NCBI GenBank assembly: GCA_037139735.1
Contig: JBAXFU010000003.1
Span: 30,309 to 94,308 of the forward strand
Length of the DNA: 64,000 nucleotides
DNA from: UBA2402 sp037139735
Lineage (GTDB): Bacteria > Planctomycetota > Phycisphaerae > Phycisphaerales > UBA1924
Reading direction: 5' to 3'
Of this stretch, positions 7,660-16,499 are shown one piece after another (within the stretch, counting starts at the first letter, position 1; every line of letters starts with the position of its first letter). Under the pieces are notes generated by a model that made no database searches, was not told where the DNA came from, and was given only the letters and a program-made list of their open reading frames with translations. Position numbers and translations under genes: made by a program.

Positions 7660-10257
7660 ATGGCCTTTGCGTTCCCCATCGTCCGTTCCCTCTCGCCCGT
7701 CACCCTCGCGGCCGCCGCCGGCATGCTCGGCTCGATCGCCGCGGGGCAGGGGGTGCCCTGCCCGACGACCTGCTCCGACAACGTGATGAAGACGATCTGC
7801 TACGAGCAGGGCCGGGTCGACAACTTCGCCGCCCCGATCGACCCGCTCACCCCGCGGCCCTTCTTCGCCTCGCTCCTCTCCACCTACGCGATCTCCAAGC
7901 CCTTCGATGACGCTCGCGTCAACGCGGTGTGCGGCACGTCGTTCCAGAACCTGCCCTGCGGCATCGTGAGCGCGGTCCTCGAGATCAAGCTCCGTGCCGA
8001 GAACGACATCCCGCAGAACGACTCGATCTACCTGCAGTGGCTGGGCGGCACCTTCGCGTGGGCCTCGCCGATCAACGCCCTGCCCGGTGCGGGCGGCACG
8101 TGGAACGCGGGCCAGACGCAGACGTTCACGCTCAACCTCGGCACGCTGCCGGGCGGCCTCATCAGCCAGATGAACTCCAGCGGCGCGCTCGACCTGCTGG
8201 TGTCCGACGACACGACGGTCGATTACGCCCGCCTCACGATTCGGGTTTGCCCGTGCGACGGTCCGACCCGCGTCTACACCGTGGGCACGGTCGACAACCT
8301 GGCCATGCCCACCGAGCCCACCAGCCGCCGCCCGCGACTGACCGCGCTTCGCACCGTCTCCCCCTTCCTCTGGAAGGACAACGACGATCCGACCAACGAC
8401 CGCGGCTGGGGCCACACCTTCACCGGACTGCCCCGCGGCATCGTCGCCGCCGACTTCACCGTTCGCATGAAGCCCGCGGGCTACGGAGCCGGCAACGACG
8501 GTCTGGCGTTCGACCTGCTCAATCAGGGCGCCCCGGAGACCTTCTCTCGCGGCTTCAACATCAACACCCTGGCCGCTCCGTGGCTTCCCAGCAGCAACCC
8601 CTTGACCAACTTCTACTTCGACCTTGGCGCCACCATGCCCACCACGGTGTGCGGCACCAACCTGCTGGGCGACTTCGGCGACGGCGTCTTCGACGTGTAC
8701 ATCCAGGACGACACCGTCATCGATGCCGCCCGCCTCCGCGTGAAGCCCTGCCCGCCCATGAAGCGGTTCCACGGCCTTCCCTACGGCGTGCTGGGCTACG
8801 CCCAGGTCGACACCGCCGCCGACGGGTCGATCCGCGTGGTGACGGCCTCCAACGGCGACGGCGTCTCGTTCGACGCCTTGGGGGTCGACCGCCAGGTCTT
8901 CCACATCGATCCGACCGTCTTCGCGGCCTCGCTCGATGGCACCGAGATGACGATCGGCGTCACCGGCCCCGACTTTGACGGAGATGGGGCTCCCGATGTC
9001 GTCATCGGCGGCACGGCGACGAAGCAGCGTGGGGTGACCAAGCTGAAGGCCCACCGCGAACGCAACTTCGGGCCTTTGGCATTCCACGTTCGCGACAGCA
9101 TCACCGGCGAGACGGTGAGCGGCACGCTGCAGGGCGATCAGGCCATCACCGTGGCGAGCCAGGGCCTGTCGGGCGTCGAGTGGAACGCCGCGGGCGACAC
9201 GATCTTCGAGTTCGACGCGGACTGCGACATGATCCTGCCCGACGGTCGTCGCGTCCGCGGCCACACGGTCGATCTCGACGACCGCGACTTCGACTCGAGC
9301 TCGGTGGCGCGCTGCGACTGGAGCTGGGGCCTGTCGCAGAGCGGCACGAGCGGTCCAATCGGCGGTGGTCGCATCGTGAGCGTCTCCTCGTCGATCAACG
9401 GCGTGCTCCACACGCAGACGGGTTCGGAGGCGACGATGAGCACCAACCCGGGGAGCATCACGCTCTCGGACATCCTGCCGGGCACGACGACGGGGCTCGA
9501 CCTCCTGTTGCCCTCGGTGCCTCGCCGCGGGGGCGGCCTGCCGATCGTGAAGCGGATCGGCGCCGACATCACCGTGGCGTGTGCGGGCCTGCCCGAGAAC
9601 TGCGACGACGCATTCGCCATGACGGCCGCGTGCCGCGCCAAGACGTCGGAGGCGAAGATGACCATCGGCGCGATCAAGCGGAGGGGCAGCGACGGGACGT
9701 CGTCGGGCTACTCCCTGCGGGCCGGCAACTGCTGCCGCGGCCACGTGATCATCATGAAGCTCTACGACGAGCAGGGCAACCCGACGGGCGAACGGGCGAT
9801 TGCTCCGGGCACGAGCTTCGAGGCCCTCACCACCGGCAAGCTGACGAAGGCCGACGCGGGATACGCCACGCAGCCCGACGGCGAGTTCCCCTGGCTCTCG
9901 GTGGGCTTCGATCAGGACGTGATCTTCCTCGTCGACGGCAGCGTGGCCCGGGGTCGTCAGATGCGGTTGCAGTCGACCGACCCCGCCGCGAGCGATGACG
10001 GGTTCGAGGGGCTGGGCCTGAGCTTCTCGGGCGTCGGCGAGGTCGACGTGAGCAACCAGCGGATCGAGTTCGAGGAGCCCGGCTACCCCTGCCCCGCCGA
10101 CTTCAACCGTGACGGCGGCATCGACGGCGACGACATTCCCGCCTTCTTCGATGCCTGGGAGATTGGTGACGCCTCGGCCGACACGAACCAGGACGGCGGC
10201 GTCGATGGCGACGACGTGACCGAGTTCTTCCGGGTGTGGGAGAACGGCGGCTGCTGA
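7660..10257 (+). CDS. Secreted GC-type dockerin protein, unknown function
   Basis: An 865-residue exported protein. The signal peptide covers about residues 1-30 (FPIVRSLSPVTLAAAAGMLG...AAG). The body has two related modules near residues 40-190 and 200-370, each with a repeated phrase (FTGLPRGIVAADFTVRMK compared with FQNLPCGIVSAVLEIKLR). The C-terminal ~55 residues are a tandem EF-hand dockerin: CPADFNRDGGIDGDDIPAFF, then DTNQDGGVDGDDVTEFF, ending ENGGC. Ca-binding Asp/Asn positions are intact in both loops. A good ribosome site (CAGGAGAA) precedes the ATG at 7660. A strong terminator follows. Confidence 0.85.
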   Translation: MAFAFPIVRSLSPVTLAAAAGMLGSIAAGQGVPCPTTCSDNVMKTICYEQGRVDNFAAPIDPLTPRPFFASLLSTYAISKPFDDARVNAVCGTSFQNLPCGIVSAVLEIKLRAENDIPQNDSIYLQWLGGTFAWASPINALPGAGGTWNAGQTQTFTLNLGTLPGGLISQMNSSGALDLLVSDDTTVDYARLTIRVCPCDGPTRVYTVGTVDNLAMPTEPTSRRPRLTALRTVSPFLWKDNDDPTNDRGWGHTFTGLPRGIVAADFTVRMKPAGYGAGNDGLAFDLLNQGAPETFSRGFNINTLAAPWLPSSNPLTNFYFDLGATMPTTVCGTNLLGDFGDGVFDVYIQDDTVIDAARLRVKPCPPMKRFHGLPYGVLGYAQVDTAADGSIRVVTASNGDGVSFDALGVDRQVFHIDPTVFAASLDGTEMTIGVTGPDFDGDGAPDVVIGGTATKQRGVTKLKAHRERNFGPLAFHVRDSITGETVSGTLQGDQAITVASQGLSGVEWNAAGDTIFEFDADCDMILPDGRRVRGHTVDLDDRDFDSSSVARCDWSWGLSQSGTSGPIGGGRIVSVSSSINGVLHTQTGSEATMSTNPGSITLSDILPGTTTGLDLLLPSVPRRGGGLPIVKRIGADITVACAGLPENCDDAFAMTAACRAKTSEAKMTIGAIKRRGSDGTSSGYSLRAGNCCRGHVIIMKLYDEQGNPTGERAIAPGTSFEALTTGKLTKADAGYATQPDGEFPWLSVGFDQDVIFLVDGSVARGRQMRLQSTDPAASDDGFEGLGLSFSGVGEVDVSNQRIEFEEPGYPCPADFNRDGGIDGDDIPAFFDAWEIGDASADTNQDGGVDGDDVTEFFRVWENGGC

Positions 10258-10286
10258 GCCCCGAAGCCCGACGAGTCCATCAACGC

Positions 10287-10323
10287 AGGCGGGCGAGCCA
10301 TCGGGCTCGCCCGCCTTTCATTT
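10287..10323 (+). terminator. Rho-independent terminator after the 7660-10257 gene
   Basis: A perfect 13-bp stem (10287-10299 with 10304-10316) and 4-nt loop are followed by TTCATTT on the plus strand. It lies between the convergent ends of two dockerin-protein genes; the hairpin could also slow minus-strand transcription, which lacks a T run there. Confidence 0.8.
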
Positions 10324-10341
10324 CGGGAACGGCGCCCGCCG

Positions 10342-13300
10342 TCAGCAGCCGCCGTTTTCCCAGGCGGCGAAGAAGGTGACGACATCGTCGCCGTCGATGC
10401 CGCCGTCGAGGTTGGTGTCGGCCGATGCGTCTCCCGATTCCCAGGCGAGGTAGAAGGCGGCCACGTCGTCGCCGTCGATGCCGCCGTCCTGGTTGAAGTC
10501 GGCGGGGCAGGAGGCGGTGGGGGGGACGCAGATGTTGGCGGAGATGACGATGTCATCGACGGCGGCCTCGATGAGCGAACCGGTTCCGGCGTCGTCGGCG
10601 ACGAAGCGGACCCGCATGGTGGCGGTGACCGGCAGGACATCGGCGATGCGGCGGGAGAAGTTGATCCATCCGCCGCTGGTGCCCGCGCCGGCCGGGCCGA
10701 CGGTCTCGAAGTTGGTCCAGGTCGAACCGTTGTTGTTGGAGATGTCGACGCGGAAGGTGTCGGCGTTGGCGCCGGCGCCGGCGCTGTTGGAGTACCAGCG
10801 CCAGTAGGAGAGGGCCGAATCGGGCTTGCCCGCGAGATTGAAGGCCGGACTCAGCAGGGTGGTGTAGCCGCCATCGACGTCGTTGGCGCCTGCGCTGGCG
10901 CCGGCCGATGCGCCGGTGACGAAGCAGATGGTGCCGGCGCCCGGCGTGTGGTCGCTTCCGGGCTGCGCGGTGGTGGCCTGGGGCACGGCTCGCTCCCAGC
11001 GACCCGACGTGGCGGTGTCGCCGGCGACGCCGAGCGTCCAACCCTTGTTCGTCTCGGCGTCGTCGGAGAAACTGGTGTCGACGCCGGTGATCGACAGGGC
11101 GGCGTAGGGTGCCGACGAGCCTGTCGCCGGGCTGGTTCGCTCGCCCGCGCTCGTGCCCGTCGAGACGTAGTACGAGACCGCGGAGAAGCAGGGGACGGCG
11201 GGGATGCTGGCGAGGTAGGTGGAGCCGGAGACGAGCGACATGGCGGAGGAGGCGTACGCGCCGCCGCCGATGGAGTAGAAGAGCCGCTGCGTGCCGGGGG
11301 TGAGCGTGACCAGCGTGGGCGTCATGGCGACGCGGAAGGTGGTGGCGGCAGCGGGCGACACGATCGAGGGCGTGCCGTCGGGGAAGGTGAAGTCGACGCG
11401 CTGGGGAAGGGCGAAGTTCTCGACGATGCCGGAGGTGCCGCCGCCGGCGGGGCTGGTCGCGTTGACGCCCATGCCTCGCTTGGCGAAGGCGGTCCAGATG
11501 GCGGCCTGGTGCACGCCTCCGTAGCGGGCCTGATCCGCCTGGAGGATCGTGTCGCGTTCGTCGAGGAAGTCGGGCACGCCGGGGGCGAGCTTCATGCCGT
11601 CGACGGCCAGTTGCATGGAGATCTCGTTGGCGGCGAACCCCTCGATCAAGCCGATCTCGCGCCGCATCTCGAGCAGCGTGTTGCACCAGACCTCGCCGAC
11701 GTTGTGCACCTCGTTGGCGGTCGTCGACCCGATGGGGCCGCGGGGCACCGAACCGCTGACGGAGAACTGGGCGTTGTCGATGTCGGCGAAGGTGAGGGGG
11801 CTCTTGCTGAAGTCCGGCGAGTAGGGGTAGCGACGGATGCCGTAGTAGTAGTTGTTGGTGAAGCCCGCGGTGATGTTGTACGTGGCGTACGCGCCCGCGG
11901 CGTAGCAGGCCGCGAAGTCGTCGCCGTTCTGCGCGTTGATGCAGAGCGCGAAGAAGTCGCTCCACCCTTCGCCCATGCCTCCGCCTTGCGTGCCGGTGAG
12001 GCCGCCGCGGTGCAGGCGGATGGAGAGGCCGTGGGCCATCTCGTGATAGACGATGTCGCCGTCGAGGGAACCGTCGCGATCGGGCGTGGGACCGGTCCAG
12101 ACGTACATTTGGCAGCGGGCGGTGGAGCCGTCGGTGCCGCTGGTGGAGAAGTTGGCGTTGTTGGTGCCGCTGCCGTCCTGCGACTCGGCGCGCACGGGGT
12201 CGGCCGCGGTGCCGCCGCGACCGAGGTTGTCGGTCTGGAAGTTGCCGGACGCCTCGTTGAAGCCCAGCGAGTAGAGCCGATCGTGGAAGCGGTTGGCGTA
12301 GTAGAAGAGCTGCGTCGTGACCGCGGGTTGATAGGCCGCGGGCGCGTCGCCGGTGTTGAGTCCGACGTTGAGCGAGAAGTCGAAGACGCGGCTGGCGCCC
12401 GTGGCGCGATCGGCCGCCGAGGCGGTGTTGTCGTTGGCCGAGTCGAGATAGGCGTCCACGTTGTTGCCCACGGTGGCGGTCTGTCCGTCGGGGATCCAGC
12501 CGTTGGGCGAGAAGGCCGAGATTTCGGCGGGCTGCACCGTCAGGAGCGTGCGGGCCACGAAGGGCGCCTGGAAGCCGTCCGGGGTGTTGCGTCCGGGGGA
12601 GAGCGGGGCCGGGCTGTCGCCGGCGTAGATGCGATAGGTCGCCGGCTGGGTGGTGTCCCACACGAGGCGATTGTGCCTCCAGAGCACGGAGCCGTCGGTG
12701 GCGTCGATCACCATGTCGTAGGTGTTTCCCACGCCCTTTTCGGGCACGCTCATCCACCAGGCGGGGACCACCTGGTCGCGCGTGCGGGCGAAGAGCACCT
12801 TCTTGACCTCGAGGGGATCCTGGTTGCCGAACTCGCCGCTCGTCTGGTGGATGACGCCGCCGTGCGGGCCGATGTCGGTCGTGGGGGTGGGGGCCTTGGC
12901 GATGGTGATGCCCAGGTTGGCCGCCGCCGCCCGGATCGCGGCCGCCTCGTCGAGCGACTGTTCGGGAATGCGCCAGCCGCCCTCGGGCGGCGCGAGGACG
13001 GTGCTTCCGGCGTTCATGATCTCGCCGCCGCGGGCGACGTTGATCCGCAGTTCGGCGTTGAAGAGATCGAGGCCGTCGATCCGCTGCTGCCACGTCAGGT
13101 GGTGCATCAGGCCGTCGGAGGTGTCGAGGTTGCGCGTGAGCGGGAAGGTTCGAAGGGTCGCCGCGTCGACTTCGAGCGCGGCGGCGTGCTCGTCGACGAA
13201 GGCCAAGGCCGCGTCGATCGGCGCGAGGCGAGAGGGGCCGCTGAGGAACGCGGCGGGCGACCGCATGAACTGCACGGTGCCCAGCGTGGCGTCGTCGTCG

Positions 13301-13554
13301 GCCTTGAACATCGGCACGCGTGCGGCCAGCCTGGCCAGCGCCTCGTCACGGGCCTTGCCCCGAGCCGACGCCCGCATGGCCGCGATCGCCCGTGCCGCCG
13401 CGGGAGAGGTCGTCTCGTCGGCGGCGAGGCGGCAGTCGATCGAGGCGAGGCCGGGCGAGTCGAGGTCGTGCCTGCCGTCCGAGGCGGCCTTGGTGGAACC
13501 CGCCGCCATGACCAAACCCGCGATCGCCGCGACCGTCTTGACGTGTGCCTTCAC
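10342..13554 (-). CDS. Secreted M36 (fungalysin-type) metalloprotease with GC-type dockerin
   Basis: A 1070-residue exported zinc protease. A signal peptide (VKTVAAIAGLVMAAGSTKA) is followed by an FTP-like propeptide region with WQQRIDGLDLFNAELRINV. The M36 catalytic domain has HEMAHGLSIRLH with the HEXXH zinc motif at residues 504-508 and GEGWSDFFAL supplying the third ligand. After it come strand-rich regions (about 740-1010) that resemble a jelly-roll binding domain, then a C-terminal dockerin pair starting CPADFNQDGGIDGDD and ending ENGGC. The GTG at 13554 gives the signal peptide directly; upstream frame is antisense to the next gene. Likely acts outside the cytoplasm on protein substrates. 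Confidence 0.9.
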   Translation of the reverse strand: MKAHVKTVAAIAGLVMAAGSTKAASDGRHDLDSPGLASIDCRLAADETTSPAAARAIAAMRASARGKARDEALARLAARVPMFKADDDATLGTVQFMRSPAAFLSGPSRLAPIDAALAFVDEHAAALEVDAATLRTFPLTRNLDTSDGLMHHLTWQQRIDGLDLFNAELRINVARGGEIMNAGSTVLAPPEGGWRIPEQSLDEAAAIRAAAANLGITIAKAPTPTTDIGPHGGVIHQTSGEFGNQDPLEVKKVLFARTRDQVVPAWWMSVPEKGVGNTYDMVIDATDGSVLWRHNRLVWDTTQPATYRIYAGDSPAPLSPGRNTPDGFQAPFVARTLLTVQPAEISAFSPNGWIPDGQTATVGNNVDAYLDSANDNTASAADRATGASRVFDFSLNVGLNTGDAPAAYQPAVTTQLFYYANRFHDRLYSLGFNEASGNFQTDNLGRGGTAADPVRAESQDGSGTNNANFSTSGTDGSTARCQMYVWTGPTPDRDGSLDGDIVYHEMAHGLSIRLHRGGLTGTQGGGMGEGWSDFFALCINAQNGDDFAACYAAGAYATYNITAGFTNNYYYGIRRYPYSPDFSKSPLTFADIDNAQFSVSGSVPRGPIGSTTANEVHNVGEVWCNTLLEMRREIGLIEGFAANEISMQLAVDGMKLAPGVPDFLDERDTILQADQARYGGVHQAAIWTAFAKRGMGVNATSPAGGGTSGIVENFALPQRVDFTFPDGTPSIVSPAAATTFRVAMTPTLVTLTPGTQRLFYSIGGGAYASSAMSLVSGSTYLASIPAVPCFSAVSYYVSTGTSAGERTSPATGSSAPYAALSITGVDTSFSDDAETNKGWTLGVAGDTATSGRWERAVPQATTAQPGSDHTPGAGTICFVTGASAGASAGANDVDGGYTTLLSPAFNLAGKPDSALSYWRWYSNSAGAGANADTFRVDISNNNGSTWTNFETVGPAGAGTSGGWINFSRRIADVLPVTATMRVRFVADDAGTGSLIEAAVDDIVISANICVPPTASCPADFNQDGGIDGDDVAAFYLAWESGDASADTNLDGGIDGDDVVTFFAAWENGGC

Positions 13555-13756
13555 TGGAGTGCTCTCCCGATGAGCCTGAGGGGGCATGCTGCGGGCCACA
13601 TGCCGCCGCATGCGTGTTGCGCGAAGGGTCCGACGGACGCCCGCACGGCTCCCGAATGGGAGCAGCCACGAATACGCACGGGGATCCCCTTGGTTGCAGA
13701 TCGGCCGAGGATTCGGGGGCCGGAAGGGGTGAGGGAGGCAGGCGATCGGGTTCGGT

Positions 13757-15241
13757 TCAGCAGTCCGAGGCGGTCCAAGCGGCCATGAAGGCGCCGGCAT
13801 CGCCGCCGTCGACGCCTCCGTCGGCGTTGACGTCGGCGAGGAAGTCGCCGGCCTGCCAGGCCTCGAAGAAGGCGGCGAGATCGGCTCCGTCGACGCCTCC
13901 GTCGGTGTTGAAGTCGGCGATGCAGGGGGGCCGCAGCAGCGTCGTGAGTTCGCGCGACGCGAGCGCGTCGTAGGCCGCCTCGGCGAGGTGATTGCGGTCG
14001 GTGTTGTTGGCCTGGTACCAGCGGTTGGCGAGCATCTCACCCGCGCTGGAGATCACGTCGAGTCGCACCGTCGCGGTGCGGGGCTGCGAGCGAGCGAGTT
14101 GGTCGCACGCGTCGCGGTAGCCGCGAAGCGAAGCTTCGTCGGGGTCCGCGACGGGGTGGGAGGCGGTCAGGAGGAAGTGGAGTTCCTCGGCGGGCCAGCC
14201 GTTGAGCGTCCACAGGGCCCGCAGGCGTTCGATGATCGAGAGCAGGTTGTCGGCGTACGCGGCCGCGGAGTTGCCCGGGACGAGTCCGAGCCGGACCGAC
14301 GGACGCGACTCGGCGCGATCGTTGAGCCCGGTGTTGATGCGCACGAGGACGCCCTTCACGGGGCCTTGCAGGCGTCGCAGGGAACCGAAGTAGTGCGTGA
14401 GCGTCGCGTCGCTCGCCGCGAGCGTCGCCCGCGCCATGTCGTTGGACGACTTAGCGCCCAGGGCGTAGAGCGAACTGAAGGCGGCTCCATGCGTTCGCGA
14501 GCGGTTCTCCGCCCGGAGGTGGTAGGCGATGAAGGGACCGACGATGCTGGAGGCCTGAGGGGAAGCCCGCAGCGCGATGGGGCGGGTGCGAGCACCCTGC
14601 GGCACGTCGACGGTGCCCATGACGATCTCGAACGCGCCGGTCCCGCTTCTGGTCGAGAGGGTCTGGCCCGTCACGATGGTCTCGAACGGGAAGTTCTCGA
14701 AGCGGCACAGCGGCTGGAACGAACCCGACCCCGTGCCCGCGAAGCGGCCGTACGAGAAGTGCAGTCGCAAGGGGCCGGAGATGTCGATCGGGCACCCGGG
14801 CTCGATGATGCCGCCGGCAATCGCGGTGCCGGGCACGCTCGCGCCGGCGGGCACGTGGAGGTAGTTGTGCGGCGCGAGGAGCGACGTGGCCGAATCGAGG
14901 AAGATCGCCGCCTCGGGCGGCGCGTCGGCGTAGGCGAAGCCGCCTCCCGCGCTCGAGAGCGAGGCGTATCGGTATCCCTGTCCTGCGCCCCGACCTTGTC
15001 CTTCGCCCCAACTCACCAGTCCGGTGGCGTAGAGGCCGAATCGTTCATCGAGCGCCTTGTGCCACCCTTGGTCCCATCCGTTGGAACGCTGCAACTGATT
15101 CGAGTCGCCGATGCCGACGACATCGACACGGGCGCGTGCGGCCAGGTCGAGGAACGGGCGGATCGCCTCGGCGTTCACGGCCGCCATCTGGGCCGATGCC
15201 GAAGCGGTCAGGCACGCGAGCATCGGCCACGAGGTCCTCAT
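13757..15241 (-). CDS. Secreted SGNH/GDSL-type hydrolase with GC-type dockerin
   Basis: A 494-residue exported protein with a short signal peptide (WPMLACLTASASAQ). The SGNH nucleophile block is VDVVGIGDSNQLQRSNGW (GDS at about residues 43-45), and the late DRNHLAEAAYDAL (D-x-x-H) supplies the catalytic Asp and His. This fold covers esterases and carbohydrate deacetylases; the substrate is unknown. The C-terminal dockerin begins CIADFNTDGGVDGADLAAFF and ends WTASDC, so the terminal residue is Cys but the usual Gly before it is Asp. It lies 202 bp upstream of the M36 protease on the same strand. Confidence 0.8.
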   Translation of the reverse strand: MRTSWPMLACLTASASAQMAAVNAEAIRPFLDLAARARVDVVGIGDSNQLQRSNGWDQGWHKALDERFGLYATGLVSWGEGQGRGAGQGYRYASLSSAGGGFAYADAPPEAAIFLDSATSLLAPHNYLHVPAGASVPGTAIAGGIIEPGCPIDISGPLRLHFSYGRFAGTGSGSFQPLCRFENFPFETIVTGQTLSTRSGTGAFEIVMGTVDVPQGARTRPIALRASPQASSIVGPFIAYHLRAENRSRTHGAAFSSLYALGAKSSNDMARATLAASDATLTHYFGSLRRLQGPVKGVLVRINTGLNDRAESRPSVRLGLVPGNSAAAYADNLLSIIERLRALWTLNGWPAEELHFLLTASHPVADPDEASLRGYRDACDQLARSQPRTATVRLDVISSAGEMLANRWYQANNTDRNHLAEAAYDALASRELTTLLRPPCIADFNTDGGVDGADLAAFFEAWQAGDFLADVNADGGVDGGDAGAFMAAWTASDC

Positions 15242-15331
15242 CCAACGTCAAGTATGCGCCGCGGCACGACCGAAGGCCACCGGGCCATGCACGGTTGCGT
15301 CGCCGGGGCCGCCCGCGGTCGCGAGGGGCGA

Positions 15332-15681
15332 TCATTCTCGGACGATCGAGGCCTCGACGGCGTCACGAGCGAGGATCAGCGCGTGTCGTCCCAGCGGTTC
15401 GTCGCAGGCGGCCGCCGCGGCCTCGATGGCGGGCACGAGGCCCGGGGCGATCGCCCTGCCGGGCGCGTGGCGTTCGACCAGGCGGGCCAGCAGCACCCGC
15501 GTCTTGGCGTCGGTTTCCTCGAGGATCAAGGTTCCAAGCCGCAGCAGCAGCGTGTCGTCGATGGGGTCGACGCGAGCCGCGTCGAGCGCGGCGATGCGGC
15601 GAACCGTCGGGTTGACGTGCGACAGGCGGCGAGCAAGTTCGGCGAGCAAGTTCGGCGAGCAAGTTCGGCGAGATCGGTCAC
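15332..15681 (-). pseudogene. Small helical (HEAT-like) protein gene with frame disrupted by a 13-bp repeat
   Basis: The GTG at 15681 overlaps the stop of the upstream lipoprotein gene in a GTGA junction, a typical coupled start. Reading from it, three copies of a 13-bp repeat follow and the frame then ends after 51 residues. A continuous frame of about 100 codons (15332-15649, LAELARRLSHVNPTVRRI...) begins inside the repeat in another register. If two of the three copies are removed, GTG reads directly into it (VTDLAELARRLSHVNP). The product would be a ~107-residue Ala/Leu-rich helical protein. It could be translated today only from a weak TTG at 15649. Confidence 0.5.
15627..15672. repeat. 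13-bp tandem repeat, 3 full copies plus partial ends
   Basis: The plus-strand unit AGCAAGTTCGGCG is repeated exactly at 15632-15644, 15645-15657 and 15658-15670, with partial matches on both sides. The unit is not a multiple of three, so each gain or loss of a copy shifts the overlapping coding frame. Confidence 0.95.
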
Positions 15682-16421
15682 GGCTCCTTGGCGGCCGGCG
15701 GTTCGCTCGGCGCCTTGGCGTTTGCTTCCCACGCGCGGAACTGTTCGCGATAGTCGCCCTTGGCGCGGCTCGACAGTTCGTACTGGTCGATGCGCTCCTC
15801 GTCGGGCAGCACGTAGGGCTCGGGAATCGGGTCGATGCCCGGGGGCCACGCGCGGGCGTGGAGCACTCGCCAGGGACCGAAGCCGCCGGTCATCTTGAGC
15901 GTGACGGTCTGGTAGACCGGCTTGCCGTCGGGTCCCGGCGGGAGTTCGGGCATCGGCCGCATCACGTCGACCCACCCCTCCGAGAAGCGGAGCCACACGC
16001 GAGTGACGTGATACACCGGCAGCGACGCGTCGACGTCGCCGGTCATCGGCGCCACGTTGGGGCCCACCCTGCGGGCGATGCGGCGGTAGTAGCTTTGACG
16101 CTGTCCCACGGGGAGGTTCACCACCATCGGCGTGGAAGTCGTCATCTCGCCCGCCTCGCGAGCGTTCTTCGCGTCAAGACGCATCGTGCCGGGCGTGTAT
16201 CGGTTGGCCACGAACTGCAACGCGGCCACCATCGCGCTCTCGCTCGCGGGCGTGTTGGGGTCCTGCTTGAGCCCCTTGGCGCTGGGGATCTCCGGGTAGT
16301 TCGAGTACTGCTGCATGCAGCCCAGGGGGCCGCCCGCGGCGACGAACACGCCGGCGACAAGGCCTGCGACCAGGCGAAGGCGGAGGCGAACGGAGCGATT
16401 CGACAGAGGACCGGAGTTCAT
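15678..16421 (-). CDS. Hypothetical lipoprotein
   Basis: A 247-residue protein with a basic N terminus, a hydrophobic segment and a lipobox at GGPLGC (Cys about residue 35), so it is probably a lipoprotein of the periplasm or outer membrane. The mature part contains VYHVTRVWLRFSEGWVDVMRPM and LPPGPDGKPVYQTVTLKM and looks beta-rich. No enzyme motif was recognised. The Pro/Ala/Lys-rich C terminus overlaps the following frame-disrupted gene by 4 nt (GTGA), so the two form a coupled unit. Confidence 0.65.
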   Translation of the reverse strand: MNSGPLSNRSVRLRLRLVAGLVAGVFVAAGGPLGCMQQYSNYPEIPSAKGLKQDPNTPASESAMVAALQFVANRYTPGTMRLDAKNAREAGEMTTSTPMVVNLPVGQRQSYYRRIARRVGPNVAPMTGDVDASLPVYHVTRVWLRFSEGWVDVMRPMPELPPGPDGKPVYQTVTLKMTGGFGPWRVLHARAWPPGIDPIPEPYVLPDEERIDQYELSSRAKGDYREQFRAWEANAKAPSEPPAAKEP

Positions 16422-16499
16422 GGCGGCGGAGTGTAGAAGGGTCGAACCCCTTCGTGTGCCCGGCGCGATGCCCGCTCCAGCGTCAATTGCGGGTGCGAC

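Noticed and set aside
7600..9744. 714-codon minus-strand frame
   Set aside because: Shadow of the secreted dockerin gene; no signal peptide or motif.
10948..13788. 946-codon plus-strand frame
   Set aside because: Antisense shadow of the M36 protease gene, whose catalytic motifs are clear.
15627..15672. Possible CRISPR from the 13-bp repeats
   Set aside because: Units are too short and directly adjacent, without spacers; no cas genes.
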